From NCBI RefSeq assembly GCF_937888285.1, contig NZ_CALART010000006.1:32625-96624 (forward strand): 64,000 nt of DNA. Direction: 5' to 3'. The position numbers and the translations under genes were made by a program. Positions 43,387-54,919 of this stretch are shown one piece after another. The DNA is from an uncultured Aquimonas sp. Lineage in GTDB: Bacteria; Pseudomonadota; Gammaproteobacteria; Xanthomonadales; Xanthomonadaceae. The notes beneath the pieces are model-generated. The model was given only the letters and a program-made list of their open reading frames with translations. It had not been told where the DNA came from and made no database searches. Each line of letters starts with the position of its first letter. Within the stretch, counting starts at the first letter, position 1.

Positions 43387-45738
43387 ATGAGCCCGGACAT
43401 CCAGCCCCGCGTGAGTCGACAGAAAACCACCCGCCAGGCGCCTTCAGCGCCCGCCGAGCGCCTCTGGCCGGGGCTGCTGTGGCGCATCGCCAAGCCGCTG
43501 CTGCTGGCGGGCTTTGGCCTCGCGGCCGGCTTCCTTGCGCCGTACTTCTACGTGATCGACCAGCGCGTCGCCGCGGATTTCGCGGCGCTCACCTGGCAGG
43601 TGCCGACCCGGGTGATGGCGCGGCCGCTGCGGCTCGACGTCGGCGTGCCGATGACGGTGTCCGGCCTGCGCGCCGAACTCGACGCCGCCGGCTACCGCGA
43701 GGATGGCCAGGGACGCGAGGCCGGCAGCTACGGTGTCAACGGCGAGTCGGTGCAGCTCACCAGCCGCGCCTTCGTCGATGTCGACGGCCCGCAGCCCTCA
43801 CGCAGCGTGCGCGTGCAGTTGGCGCAGGGGCGGGTGCGGGCGCTGACCGACCTGTCGGGTGCGCCCGTGCGGGAGCTCCGCGTCGACCCCGCGCGCATCG
43901 CCACCCTGTACGGCGAGAAGCGCGAGGAGCGCCGACTGGTGCGCCTGGAAGACGTGCCCCCGCTGCTGGTGATGAGCCTTCAGGCGGTCGAGGATCGCGA
44001 CTTCAAGCACCACATCGGCGTGGATTTCAGCGGCATCGTGCGCGCCGCCTGGATCAACCTGCGCGAGGGCGAGGTGCGGCAGGGCGCCAGCACGCTGACC
44101 CAGCAGCTGGCGCGCAATCTCTACCTGAGCCGCGAGCAGGCGCTATGGCGCAAGGTCAAGGAAGCGCTGCATGCCCTGGCCATGGAACGACGCTTCTCGA
44201 AGTCGCAGATCCTCGAGGCCTACCTCAACGAGATCTTCCTCGGCCAGCAGGGCGGGCAGGCGATCCACGGGGTGGCGGCCGCCGCCGATTTCTGGTTCGG
44301 TCGCGAACTTGTCCAGCTCAAGCCGAATGAGATCGCGCTGATCATCGGCATGATCCGCGGCCCGTCCTATTACGACCCGCGCCGGCAGCCGGAGCGGGCG
44401 CTGGCGCGGCGCAACCGGGTGCTGAACCAGATGGCCGAGACCGGCCTGATCGACGCCGCCACCGCCGAGCGCGAGGCCGCGCTGCCGCTGGGCATAAAGC
44501 GCAACGTCGGCTTGGCCGGCAACCGCGCGCCGGCCTTCCTCGCCCTGGTGCGTACCCAGCTGGAGCGCGACTACAAGGCGGCCGACCTGCGCGGCGCCGG
44601 CCTCACCATCCACACCACGTTGTCGCCGCTGGCGCAGTCGCTGGCCGAGCGCGCGGCGCGCGAGCAGCTGGCCGAGCTGCAGACCGAAGACCGGCCCGAA
44701 CTGCAGGCGGCGGTGGTCCTGACCGACAGCGAGCGCGGCGAGGTCTTGGCCCTCGTCGGCGACCGCGAAGGCGAGGGCAGCGGCTTCAACCGCGCGCTGG
44801 ATGCACAGCGGCCGGTCGGTTCGCTGATCAAGCCCTTTGTCTACCTGCTGGCGCTGGCCCAGCCGGGCCGCTACGCCCTGGCTACGCCGGTCGAGGACCA
44901 GCCAATCGAGCTGCGCCTGCCGAATGGCCAGACCTGGGCGCCGTCGAACGCGGACAACCAGAGCCACGGCACGGTCACCCTGCTGCAGGCGCTGGCGCAG
45001 TCGTACAACCAGGCCACGGTGCGGCTGGGCATGGAGCTTGGCGTCGATCGCGTCACGCGGCTGATCGAGGCGCTGTCGGGCACCCGTCCGCCGGCGCATC
45101 CCTCGCTGCTGCTCGGCGCGGTCGACATGAGTCCGTACCAGATGGCCCAGCTCTACCAGTTCGTGGCCTCTGGCGGTCGCCTGCAGCCGCTGCGCGCGGT
45201 GCGCGGCGTGCTCGACGCGCAGGGGGCGACGCTGACCCGCTACGAGAAGGCGTCCGATCCGGCCCAGCCGGGCGATGCGCTGGCCGCCCGCCTGATCGGC
45301 ATGGCCCTGCAGGAAGCCGCACGCAGCGGCACCGGCCGGCGCCTGTACGCCGACGGCTTGGGGCATCTGCAGCCGGCCGGCAAGACCGGCACCAGCAATG
45401 ACAGCCGCGACAGCTGGTTCGCCGGCTATACCGGTTCCCACCTCGCGGTGGTGTGGGTGGGCAATGACGGCAATGCGCCGACGGGCCTCTACGGCGCCTC
45501 GGGTGCGATGCGCGTGTGGACCTCGCTATTCAAGCGTCTACCCAGCTCCCCGCTGAACGTCGGCGAGGATGGGCTGGAGTTCGCCTGGCTGGCCGCCGAC
45601 AATTTCGCGCTGACCGATGAGGGCTGCCCCGGCGCGCGCCGCTTCGCCTTCATCCGCGGCTACACCCCAGAAACCCATGACGGCTGCCCGATGGCGCGCG
45701 TGCGCAGCTGGTTCGGCCGCGGAGAAACCCAGGAATGA
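43387..45738 (+). CDS. mrcB: Penicillin-binding protein 1B
   Basis: A 783-residue class A PBP. A short basic cytoplasmic tail, one membrane helix at about 30-52, a UB2H-like N-terminal domain (YREDGQGREAGSYGVNG), then GT51 (VEDRDFKHHIGVDF, GASTLTQQLARNLYLSR) and transpeptidase (GSLIKPFVYLLAL, SYNQATV, GKTGTSNDSRDSWFAG). The UB2H-like domain points to PBP1B, the partner of LpoB in enterics. It polymerises and crosslinks peptidoglycan in the periplasm. The stop overlaps the start of the next lipoprotein gene by 4 bp, so they are co-translated. Confidence 0.93.
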   Translation: MSPDIQPRVSRQKTTRQAPSAPAERLWPGLLWRIAKPLLLAGFGLAAGFLAPYFYVIDQRVAADFAALTWQVPTRVMARPLRLDVGVPMTVSGLRAELDAAGYREDGQGREAGSYGVNGESVQLTSRAFVDVDGPQPSRSVRVQLAQGRVRALTDLSGAPVRELRVDPARIATLYGEKREERRLVRLEDVPPLLVMSLQAVEDRDFKHHIGVDFSGIVRAAWINLREGEVRQGASTLTQQLARNLYLSREQALWRKVKEALHALAMERRFSKSQILEAYLNEIFLGQQGGQAIHGVAAAADFWFGRELVQLKPNEIALIIGMIRGPSYYDPRRQPERALARRNRVLNQMAETGLIDAATAEREAALPLGIKRNVGLAGNRAPAFLALVRTQLERDYKAADLRGAGLTIHTTLSPLAQSLAERAAREQLAELQTEDRPELQAAVVLTDSERGEVLALVGDREGEGSGFNRALDAQRPVGSLIKPFVYLLALAQPGRYALATPVEDQPIELRLPNGQTWAPSNADNQSHGTVTLLQALAQSYNQATVRLGMELGVDRVTRLIEALSGTRPPAHPSLLLGAVDMSPYQMAQLYQFVASGGRLQPLRAVRGVLDAQGATLTRYEKASDPAQPGDALAARLIGMALQEAARSGTGRRLYADGLGHLQPAGKTGTSNDSRDSWFAGYTGSHLAVVWVGNDGNAPTGLYGASGAMRVWTSLFKRLPSSPLNVGEDGLEFAWLAADNFALTDEGCPGARRFAFIRGYTPETHDGCPMARVRSWFGRGETQE

Positions 45739-46250
45739 AGCGTCTGTTCGTGTTCGCGTGCTCGGGCCTGCTGCTGTCGGGCTGCGCGATGTTCCAGCCG
45801 GTGGAAACCGTCGAAGCGCCCGAGCCCGCAGCGCCGGCGCGCGACCTGATCGCCGAGCTGTACGCCATGGTCGAGGCCGACGACGCCATCGTGGTCGAAC
45901 CGCTGCCGGACCCGGAGATCGAAGATCTGCGCGTGACCGCGCACGAGGCGATGGCCCTGCGTGATCTTGAGCTGGCCGCCCGCAGCCTTGCCCAGGCCCT
46001 GGAGATCCGCCCGGGCCGACCGGACCTGCTGCAGCTGCGCGCCGAAGTCGCGCTGGGCCAGCAGCTGCTGGACGAGGCCGAGCAGTACGCGATCGCCTCC
46101 TTCGAGAACGGCCCACGCCTCGGCCCGCTGTGCCGCCGCAACTGGGCTGCGATCCAGCTGGCCCGCGAAGTCCGCGGCAACGCCATCGAGGCCGAGACCG
46201 CCCGGGCGCAGTCGCAGCGCTGCACCGCCGAGCCCGTCATCCGCATGTGA
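45735..46250 (+). CDS. Small TPR-like lipoprotein coupled to mrcB
   Basis: A 171-residue lipoprotein: signal MKRLFVFACSGLLLSGC with lipobox LSGC, a Pro/Glu-rich linker (ETVEAPEPAAPARD), then helical pairs resembling TPR (HEAMALRDLELAARSLAQALEIRPG, LLDEAEQYAIASFENG). ATGA overlap with mrcB strongly implies joint function with PBP1B. An outer-membrane lipoprotein with a long linker fits a PBP activator like LpoB or LpoP, the latter being TPR-containing in Pseudomonas; this is inference from context. Confidence 0.75.
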   Translation: MKRLFVFACSGLLLSGCAMFQPVETVEAPEPAAPARDLIAELYAMVEADDAIVVEPLPDPEIEDLRVTAHEAMALRDLELAARSLAQALEIRPGRPDLLQLRAEVALGQQLLDEAEQYAIASFENGPRLGPLCRRNWAAIQLAREVRGNAIEAETARAQSQRCTAEPVIRM

Positions 46251-46332
46251 GGCACGTCGCGCGCCTTCAGTGCGAATCGCGCAAGCGCTCCACGAGCTCG
46301 ATCGCCACGCGCAGCCGCTAAGATGCACGCCC

Positions 46333-48342
46333 ATGGAACTGCTCGACGCCACGGCCGCGGTACTGTCCGCGCAAGGCCCGCTGGCGCGGGCCTTGCCGGA
46401 ATTCCGTGCACGCGAGGCCCAGCAGCGGCTCGCTGAGGCGGTCGCCACCGCCATGCTGGAGCGCGGCGAACTCATCGCCGAAGCCGGCACCGGCACCGGC
46501 AAGACCTACGCCTACCTGGTGCCGGCCCTGCTGTCGGGTCTGCGGGTGATTGTCTCCACCGGCACCCGCGCCCTGCAGGACCAGCTCTATCACCGCGATC
46601 TGCCGCGCCTGCGCGAGGCCTTGGGCGTGGGTCTCAAGACCGCGCTGCTGAAGGGCCGCAGCAACTATCTGTGCTGGTACCGCATGGATCGCGCGCGCAG
46701 CGATCGCCTGTTCGGTTCGCGCGAGCAGGCCGCGCAGCTGGCGCGGGTCTGGGGCTTCGCCGGCGCCAGCGAGGACGGCGACATCGCCGGCATCGACTTC
46801 GTCGCCGAGGACTCGGCGCTGTGGCCGCAGATCACCTCGACGCCGGACAACTGCCTCGGCAGCGAGTGTCCCTTCTACGGCGAGTGCTTCGTCGCCAAGG
46901 CCCGCGCCCGCGCGCAGGCGGCCGACCTGGTGGTGGTCAACCACCATCTGCTGTTCGCCGATCTGGCGCTGAAGCGCGAGGGCTTCGGCGAGATCCTGCC
47001 GGGCGCACACGCCTTCGTGATCGACGAGGCGCACCAGCTGCCCGAGCTCGCCACGCGCTTCTTCGGCAGCAGCCTCTCGGCGCGCCAGCTGCAGGAACTC
47101 TGCCGTGATGCGCTCGCCGAAGCGCAGCAGGCCTCGGGCGCCACCGGCGCGCTGCAGCCGGCGGTGGATGCGATCGACAAGGCCCTGCGCGAGTTCCGTC
47201 TAGCCTGGGACCCGCTGCCTGCGCGCGGCCCGATCGAACAGGCCCTGCGCCATGATCCCTGCGCCGACAGCCTGGAGGTGCTTGAGCATGCGCTCGACGA
47301 TCTGCTGCACGCGATCGAGGGCCAGGCCGAACGCAGCCCCGGCCTCGAAGCCTGCCTGGTCCGCGCGCAGTCGCTGCAGCAGCGCATGCAGGCCCTGCAT
47401 CCGCGCGGTGACGACAGCGTGCCGCAGGTGCGCTGGTACGAGCTGGCCTCGCGCGGCTTCAGTCTGCATGTGACCCCACTGGATATCGCCGGGCCGCTCA
47501 CCGAGTTCCGCGCCAAGGCCCATGCAGCCTGGATCTTCACCTCGGCAACGCTGGCGGTAAGCGGCAGCTTCAGCCACTTCGCCGATCAACTGGGCCTGGC
47601 CGAACCGCGCACCCTGCTGGAGCCCAGCCCCTTCGACTACGCGCAGCAGTCGCTGGCCTGGCTGCCGCCGGCGCTGCCGGACCCGATCGAGCGCGGCTAC
47701 ACCGCGGCCCTGCTGCGCGCCAGTCTGCCGGCGCTGGAGGCCTCTCGCGGCCGCGCTTTCCTCCTGTTCACCAGCCACCGCGCGCTGCGCGAGGCCGCCG
47801 ACTGGCTGGCGGCGAACGCGCCCGGCTTTCCGCTGTTCGTGCAGGGCAGCCAGCCGAGGCATCGCCTGCTGCAGGCCTTTCGCGAGTCGGGCAATGGCCT
47901 GCTGCTGGGCGCGGCCAGCTTCTGGGAAGGTGTCGACGTGGCCGGCGAGGCGCTGTCGCTGGTACTGATCGACAAGCTGCCGTTTGCGGCGCCCGATGAT
48001 CCGGTGCTGGAAGCGCGCCTGGACCACATCCGCCGCAACGGCGGCAACCCCTTCCGTGACTGGCAGCTGCCGACGGCGGTGATCGCCTTCAAGCAGGGCG
48101 TGGGGCGGCTGATCCGCAGCGAGAGCGACCGCGGCGTGCTGGTGCTCTGCGACCCTCGCCTGACCCGCAAGGGCTACGGGCGCAGCTTCCTCAACAGCCT
48201 GCCGCCGCTGCCGCGCACAGAGCGCATCGAAGACGTGCGCGCCTTCTTCGCCTCGGCACCCGTGCCCACCGACCTCGCCGGTCCGGAGGCGAGCGCCAGC
48301 CTGATCCGCAGCTTCGACATCGACGAACCGGATCCGGTCTGA
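46333..48342 (+). CDS. DinG/YoaA-type Fe-S DNA helicase
   Basis: A 669-residue superfamily 2 XPD-like helicase. Walker A AGTGTGKTYAYL, Fe-S cysteines in SNYLCWYR and NCLGSECPFYGECF (four Cys), DEAH box VIDEAHQLPE, motif III FTSATL and C-terminal motifs FWEGVDVAG and QGVGRLIRS. It unwinds DNA 5' to 3' and acts in repair and R-loop removal. Length and spacing match E. coli YoaA more than the longer DinG forms. ATG 46333 starts the conserved N-terminus; upstream in-frame sequence overlaps the lipoprotein gene in another frame. Confidence 0.88.
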   Translation: MELLDATAAVLSAQGPLARALPEFRAREAQQRLAEAVATAMLERGELIAEAGTGTGKTYAYLVPALLSGLRVIVSTGTRALQDQLYHRDLPRLREALGVGLKTALLKGRSNYLCWYRMDRARSDRLFGSREQAAQLARVWGFAGASEDGDIAGIDFVAEDSALWPQITSTPDNCLGSECPFYGECFVAKARARAQAADLVVVNHHLLFADLALKREGFGEILPGAHAFVIDEAHQLPELATRFFGSSLSARQLQELCRDALAEAQQASGATGALQPAVDAIDKALREFRLAWDPLPARGPIEQALRHDPCADSLEVLEHALDDLLHAIEGQAERSPGLEACLVRAQSLQQRMQALHPRGDDSVPQVRWYELASRGFSLHVTPLDIAGPLTEFRAKAHAAWIFTSATLAVSGSFSHFADQLGLAEPRTLLEPSPFDYAQQSLAWLPPALPDPIERGYTAALLRASLPALEASRGRAFLLFTSHRALREAADWLAANAPGFPLFVQGSQPRHRLLQAFRESGNGLLLGAASFWEGVDVAGEALSLVLIDKLPFAAPDDPVLEARLDHIRRNGGNPFRDWQLPTAVIAFKQGVGRLIRSESDRGVLVLCDPRLTRKGYGRSFLNSLPPLPRTERIEDVRAFFASAPVPTDLAGPEASASLIRSFDIDEPDPV

Positions 48343-48443
48343 GCTGCGGACGCAGTCGCGAATCCGCATCTCCCGCGGCCCGTCGGCTGGACAGGCCGGC
48401 CCCTGCACGTACACTCGGCGGTTTCCCGTTGTCCGGCCCCGCG

Positions 48444-49142
48444 ATGAACCTGCTCGCCATCGAAACCGCCACCGAAGCCTGCAGCGTTGCCCTGCGCTGC
48501 GGCGACGCCGTGCTGGAGCGCTTCGAGATCGCGCCGCGCCGCCATGCCGAGCTGGTGCTGCCCTGGGCCGAGGCGCTGCTGGCGGAAGCCGGCATCGCCC
48601 GCAGCCAGCTTGATGCGATCGCAGTCGGCATTGGCCCCGGTGCGTTCACTGGCGTGCGCCTGGCGGTGGCGATGGGGCAGGGTCTGGCACTGGCCCTGGG
48701 ACGACCGCTGATCGGCATCAGCAGCCTGCAGATCCTCGCCGCCGGCGCCAGCGGCGCGCAGCCGGGCGATGGCGTATTCGCCTGCATCGATGCGCGCATG
48801 GGCGAGGTCTATGCCGCGGCCTTCCGCATCCATCGCGACGGCCTGCCCGAGCCCATCGATGCGCCGCAGCTGGCGCGTCCAGACGATGCGCGTTTGCCCG
48901 ATGACAGCTATGGCTGGGCACGAGGCACCGGGCTTGCCGCCGGCCAGGGCGAAGTGGGCCAGCGCCTGCAGGGGCAGGGCTGGCGACTCGAGCCCGGTGC
49001 GCTGCCGGCGGCCGGGGATCTCGCCCGGCTTGCCGCGCGCGCGCATGCGCTGGGCGCCTATCCCGAGCGCCCGGACGACGTGCAGCCGCTGTACCTGCGC
49101 GACAAGGTCGCGCAGACGATTGCCGAGCGCGAGGGGCGCTGA
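48444..49142 (+). CDS. tsaB: tRNA threonylcarbamoyladenosine protein TsaB
   Basis: A 232-residue ASKHA-fold protein, partner of TsaD, TsaE and TsaC in making t6A37 of tRNAs. Signatures: MNLLAIETATEACSVAL at the start, RRHAELVLPWAEALLAEAG, AVGIGPGAFTGVRLAVAMGQGLAL, and ACIDARMGEVYAAAF. ATG 48444 is the canonical start; a TTG at 48429 is in frame. It follows the YoaA-type helicase gene by 101 bp, as in several gammaproteobacteria. Confidence 0.93.
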   Translation: MNLLAIETATEACSVALRCGDAVLERFEIAPRRHAELVLPWAEALLAEAGIARSQLDAIAVGIGPGAFTGVRLAVAMGQGLALALGRPLIGISSLQILAAGASGAQPGDGVFACIDARMGEVYAAAFRIHRDGLPEPIDAPQLARPDDARLPDDSYGWARGTGLAAGQGEVGQRLQGQGWRLEPGALPAAGDLARLAARAHALGAYPERPDDVQPLYLRDKVAQTIAEREGR

Positions 49143-49254
49143 ACCCGGCGGCAGCCCGCGAGCACGCCGTGGGCACGTGTCGGGCCTCGACTGTTGCGAG
49201 CGTTGGCGATCGGCGCGAGCATGCCTACGCACGCACGCGCTGGAGAACTCCCCG

Positions 49255-49674
49255 ATGGCCGAACCCAAGACCCAGCCCACCGGCGCCAGCGTCGAGGCGC
49301 ATATCGCCGAGCGCGCCAGTGCAGGCCAGGCGGAAGACTGCCGGCAGCTGATAGCGCTGCTGCAGCGCCTGACCGGCCAGCCGCCGGTGATGTGGGGGCC
49401 GAGCATCGTCGGCTTCGGCCGCTACCGCTACACCTATGCCAGCGGCCACTCGGGCGAATGGCCGCGCGCGGGTTTCGCCATCCGCGGCAAGGAACTCGTG
49501 CTGTACGTGATGGGCTGCGAAGAGCCCAGCCACGGCCTGCTGCCCAAGCTGGGCAAGCACCGCATGGGCAAGTCCTGCCTGTACTTCAAGAAGCTCGCCG
49601 ATCTCGATCAGGCCGTGCTGGAGCAGATCCAGCGCGATTCGCTCGCAGAGCTCGAGCGACGCTATGGCGCCTGA
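49255..49674 (+). CDS. DUF1801 protein
   Basis: A 139-residue soluble protein of the DUF1801 (YdhG-like) fold. Typical features are CRQLIALLQRLTGQPPVMWG, then IVGFGRYRYTYASGHSGEW and the late HRMGKSCLYFKKLADLD. Function of the family is unknown. ATG 49255 is chosen; the longer upstream frame overlaps tsaB. It is convergent with hflD, the two stops being only 2 bp apart, so their transcription ends overlap. Confidence 0.8.
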   Translation: MAEPKTQPTGASVEAHIAERASAGQAEDCRQLIALLQRLTGQPPVMWGPSIVGFGRYRYTYASGHSGEWPRAGFAIRGKELVLYVMGCEEPSHGLLPKLGKHRMGKSCLYFKKLADLDQAVLEQIQRDSLAELERRYGA

Positions 49675-49676
49675 GC

Positions 49677-50282
49677 CTAGCCCTGTTTCAGCAGCTCGCG
49701 GGCGATGCGGCTCATCGCCCCGCGCCGCAGGACGAAGTCCCAGTAGCTGCCGCCCAGCTGCCGCCACAGCACCGCCGATCGCACGGCTGCCAGCAGGGCG
49801 GCGCGGATCTGAGCGACCACGCTGGACTGGGCCAGCTGCAGCGGATTGCCCTGCACCATGACCCGCGGCTTCAGCTGGCTGAGCGTGTCGGCGTAGAGGT
49901 CGGCCAGGCGCTGGCTGACGCTGCTGTGCTCACCGCCGAAGTGCTCGCGCTGGCGCTCGGTGGCTTCGATCCCGACCCGCAGCGCTTCCAGCATGCGCGG
50001 CTGCCGCAGCAGCTGGCGCTCCAGCTGCAGCACGGTGGCGGCCATGCGCGAGAGGGCAAGGTCGCGCCCCTGGCCGTTGATCTGGCGCAGCAGGCACTCA
50101 AGGCCGGGCTTCAGCAGCGCGTCGCTGCCGTACACGGCCTCGACGTTCTCCGCATCCAGCCGGAACACGCTGTCCAGGCAAGGCTGCACCAGATCGGCGT
50201 CGGCACGGCCGTCGTGGGCGATCTGGCGCACGGCCATCAGCGCCTGCAGCAGGCCGGCGAGCGCGAGCACGCGGTCTTTCAT
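49677..50282 (-). CDS. hflD: HflD homologue (lysogenization regulator family)
   Basis: A 201-residue helical protein. Family hallmarks: MKDRVLALAGLLQALMAVRQIA at the start, DAENVEAVYG, and LADLYADTLSQLKPRVMVQGN. In E. coli HflD is membrane-associated and binds phage lambda CII; its normal cell role is unclear. ATG 50282 overlaps the mnmA stop by 4 bp, so it is co-translated with mnmA, the same order as in E. coli. Confidence 0.9.
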   Translation of the reverse strand: MKDRVLALAGLLQALMAVRQIAHDGRADADLVQPCLDSVFRLDAENVEAVYGSDALLKPGLECLLRQINGQGRDLALSRMAATVLQLERQLLRQPRMLEALRVGIEATERQREHFGGEHSSVSQRLADLYADTLSQLKPRVMVQGNPLQLAQSSVVAQIRAALLAAVRSAVLWRQLGGSYWDFVLRRGAMSRIARELLKQG

Positions 50283-51397
50283 TCAACCTCCATGGCATGG
50301 GCTTCGAGCGGGGCGTCGGTGGCTTCGATGACCGCGCCGCCCAGGCAGACCTCGCCAGCATAGAAAACGATGGATTGGCCCGGAGTGACGGCACGCTGCG
50401 GGCGCTGGAACTCGACGCGCAGGCTGCCGTCCTCGCGGACCTCGACGCTGCAGGCTTCATCGGCCTGGCGATAGCGGGTCTTTGCCGTGCAGTCGAAACG
50501 CGCAGCCGGCGGCGCGCCGTCGACGACGTCGGGCAGGGCGGTGCGCAGACGCTGGCTCATCAGGTAGGGGCTGTCATGGCCCTGGTCGACGATCAGGCGG
50601 TTGCGGGCGATGTCCTTGCCGACCACGAACCAGGGCGCCTGCGGCCGCCCGCGCACGCCGCCCAGGTTCAGACCCTCGCGCTGGCCCAGCGTGTAGAAGA
50701 ACGCGCCTGAGTGGCGCCCGAGTACGGTGCCCTCGGGATCGACGATCTCGCCTTCGCGGGCGGGCAGGTAGCGACCGAGGAATTCGCGGAAATCGCGCTC
50801 GCCGATGAAACAGATGCCGGTCGAGTCCTTCTTGGCGTGGGTGGGCAGGGCGGCGTCGGCAGCGAGGCGGCGCACCTCCGACTTCGGCAGCTCGCCGACC
50901 GGGAACAGGGTGGCCGACAGCGCCTCCTGGCCCAGGGTGTAGAGGAAGTAGCTCTGGTCCTTGCCGGCGTCGAGGCCGCGCAGCAGCTGCCAACGGCCGC
51001 GCTCGCAGCGCACGCGGGCGTAGTGGCCAGTGGCGATGCGCTCGGCGCCCAGCGCGCGGGCGTGGTCGAGGAAGGTGCGGAACTTGATCTCGCGGTTGCA
51101 GAGGATGTCGGGATTGGGCGTGCGGCCTGCGCGGTACTCGGCGACGAAGTGGGCGAACACGCCGTCCCAGTATTCGGCGGCGAAGTTGCGGGTGTGGCAG
51201 CGGATGCCGAGTCGCCCGCAGACGGCGATCGCGTCCTTGCGGTCTTCCTCGGCGCGGCAGCCGCCCTCGCGATCGTCCTCCTCCCAGTTCTGCATGAACA
51301 GCCCTTCGATCGGCGTGCCGGCGCGCTGCAGCAGCAGGGCGGCGACCGAGGAGTCGACGCCGCCAGACATGCCGACGATGACGGTGCCGGGCTGCAC
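50279..51397 (-). CDS. mnmA: tRNA-specific 2-thiouridylase MnmA
   Basis: A 372-residue enzyme that makes 2-thiouridine at tRNA position 34. PP-loop GMSGGVDSSVAALLL, catalytic Cys in NPDILCNREIKF, second Cys in STGICFIGERDF, and D-x-x-R-like ATGHYARV. GTG 51397 is the start: it lies just after TGAGG and no ATG precedes the PP-loop other than the Met inside it. It begins 5 bp after the nudJ stop; nudJ-mnmA-hflD is one operon, as in enterics. Confidence 0.95.
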   Translation of the reverse strand: MQPGTVIVGMSGGVDSSVAALLLQRAGTPIEGLFMQNWEEDDREGGCRAEEDRKDAIAVCGRLGIRCHTRNFAAEYWDGVFAHFVAEYRAGRTPNPDILCNREIKFRTFLDHARALGAERIATGHYARVRCERGRWQLLRGLDAGKDQSYFLYTLGQEALSATLFPVGELPKSEVRRLAADAALPTHAKKDSTGICFIGERDFREFLGRYLPAREGEIVDPEGTVLGRHSGAFFYTLGQREGLNLGGVRGRPQAPWFVVGKDIARNRLIVDQGHDSPYLMSQRLRTALPDVVDGAPPAARFDCTAKTRYRQADEACSVEVREDGSLRVEFQRPQRAVTPGQSIVFYAGEVCLGGAVIEATDAPLEAHAMEVE

Positions 51398-51402
51398 GGG
51401 CC

Positions 51403-51864
51403 TCAGCCGCGAACGTGGCGCACGTGCTGCAGCGGCGCGCGCTGGCCAGCCAGGAAATCGCGCACCACCGCCTGCACCAGCGGGCTGCGCAGGCGCTCGG
51501 CTTCGGCATCGATCTCGCCCGGCGAGAGCCACAGGCAGCGGGTGATGCCCGCGTCGAGGGGCTGTGCCGGATCGTGGCTCAGGGCCTCGGCGCCGAAGGC
51601 GAAGCGGATATAGGTTTTGCCGCTCTCGGCCTGCCACAGGTAGCTGCCCACGAAGCACTGCGGGCGTACGCTCCAGCCGGTTTCCTCCAGCGCCTCACGC
51701 GCGGCGGCCTCGACCAGGCCCTCGCCGGGCTCGAGATGGCCGGCCGGCTGGTTCAGCACCAGGCGGCCGCGGACTTCTTCCTCCACCAGCAGGAAGCGCC
51801 CCTCGCGTACGATGACGCAGGCCACGGTGATGTCCGGGTTGAACTGGATGTCGCTCTTGGGCAC
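51403..51864 (-). CDS. nudJ: Nudix phosphatase NudJ-like
   Basis: A 153-residue Nudix hydrolase. The box is seen as GHLEPGEGLVEAAAREALEE followed by TGW. The N-terminus TVACVIVREGRFLLVEEEV and late YIRFAFGAEALSHDP match NudJ, which dephosphorylates thiamine-pathway pyrophosphate intermediates and nucleotides. GTG 51864 is used, as the protein core starts directly there; the longer frame runs into the clpS promoter area. First gene of nudJ-mnmA-hflD and divergent from clpS. Confidence 0.88.
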   Translation of the reverse strand: MPKSDIQFNPDITVACVIVREGRFLLVEEEVRGRLVLNQPAGHLEPGEGLVEAAAREALEETGWSVRPQCFVGSYLWQAESGKTYIRFAFGAEALSHDPAQPLDAGITRCLWLSPGEIDAEAERLRSPLVQAVVRDFLAGQRAPLQHVRHVRG

Positions 51865-52036
51865 GGGACCACGCCGGCTGGCAAAGAGGCGGAACTTTAC
51901 AACACGTCGCCGCGGCGCCCCTGCCACCCGTTCAAGGGGGCTTGACGCCTGCGGCACCAGACTGCGGCGACTGTCGGTGCTGCTGGCATTCAGGCCAGCC
52001 CTTGCAAGTCGCCGCCGCGCATCCACATAGCACGCC

Positions 52037-52432
52037 ATGATCGAAACGCACGACCTTCGCCAACCGACCCAGCACGCCTTTCGCTTTCTGTCTCCGCGTC
52101 TGGCAGGCGACCCCGACGGTGCACCGGATGCGGGGCAGCAGCGCGGTCTCGCGGTGGAGGAAGCGCGGCCCGAGGTGGTGCGGCCTCCGCTGTACCAGGT
52201 GGTCCTGCTGAACGACGACTACACGCCGATGGATTTCGTGGTCGAAGTCTTGCAGGTGTTCTTCGGTCTCAACATCGAGCGCGCCACCCAGGTGATGCTC
52301 CATGTGCATACGCGCGGCAAGGGCGTGTGCGGTGTCTACACGCGGGAAGTGGCAGAAACCAAGGTGCAGCAGGTCAATGAATTCGCACGCTCGCACCAGC
52401 ACCCCCTGCTGTGCAGCATGGAAAAGGCTTAA
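52037..52432 (+). CDS. clpS: ClpS adaptor
   Basis: A 131-residue N-end-rule adaptor for ClpAP. The conserved core is PPLYQVVLLNDDYTPMDFVVE, then MLHVHTRGKGVCGVYTREVAETK. Asn-Asp in LLNDDYTPM and the Met/His pocket residues for the N-degron are present. The N-terminus is about 25 residues longer than usual; GTG at 52154 would give 92 residues but has a weak site. It precedes clpA by 80 bp in the same direction. Confidence 0.92.
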   Translation: MIETHDLRQPTQHAFRFLSPRLAGDPDGAPDAGQQRGLAVEEARPEVVRPPLYQVVLLNDDYTPMDFVVEVLQVFFGLNIERATQVMLHVHTRGKGVCGVYTREVAETKVQQVNEFARSHQHPLLCSMEKA

Positions 52433-52512
52433 AAGGATCGAGCAGGGATGCCGCTAAGGGCATCGTTGATTCGCGGCAACAGCGGTACCCGTCAGGCGCA
52501 AGGAGCCCCGGC

Positions 52513-54786
<2,274 letters not shown>

Positions 54787-54892
54787 TGTCCTGCCCACCT
54801 GCCGTGCGCAAAGCGCGGCAGGCGTCATGCCCCGGCGATCGTCTGCTTGCTCTCCGGGCGTGCTGGGCCTACCCTCGACGGATTATTGACAG

Positions 54893-54913
54893 CCGGCGCC
54901 CTCCGGGCGCCGG
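54893..54913. other. Perfect GC hairpin just before the five-haem cytochrome gene
   Basis: CCGGCGCCC tcc GGGCGCCGG, 9-bp stem, ending 6 bp before the GTG at 54920. At this place it could limit translation or end transcripts from clpA; there is no T-run. Confidence 0.5.
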
Positions 54914-54919
54914 ACTTCC

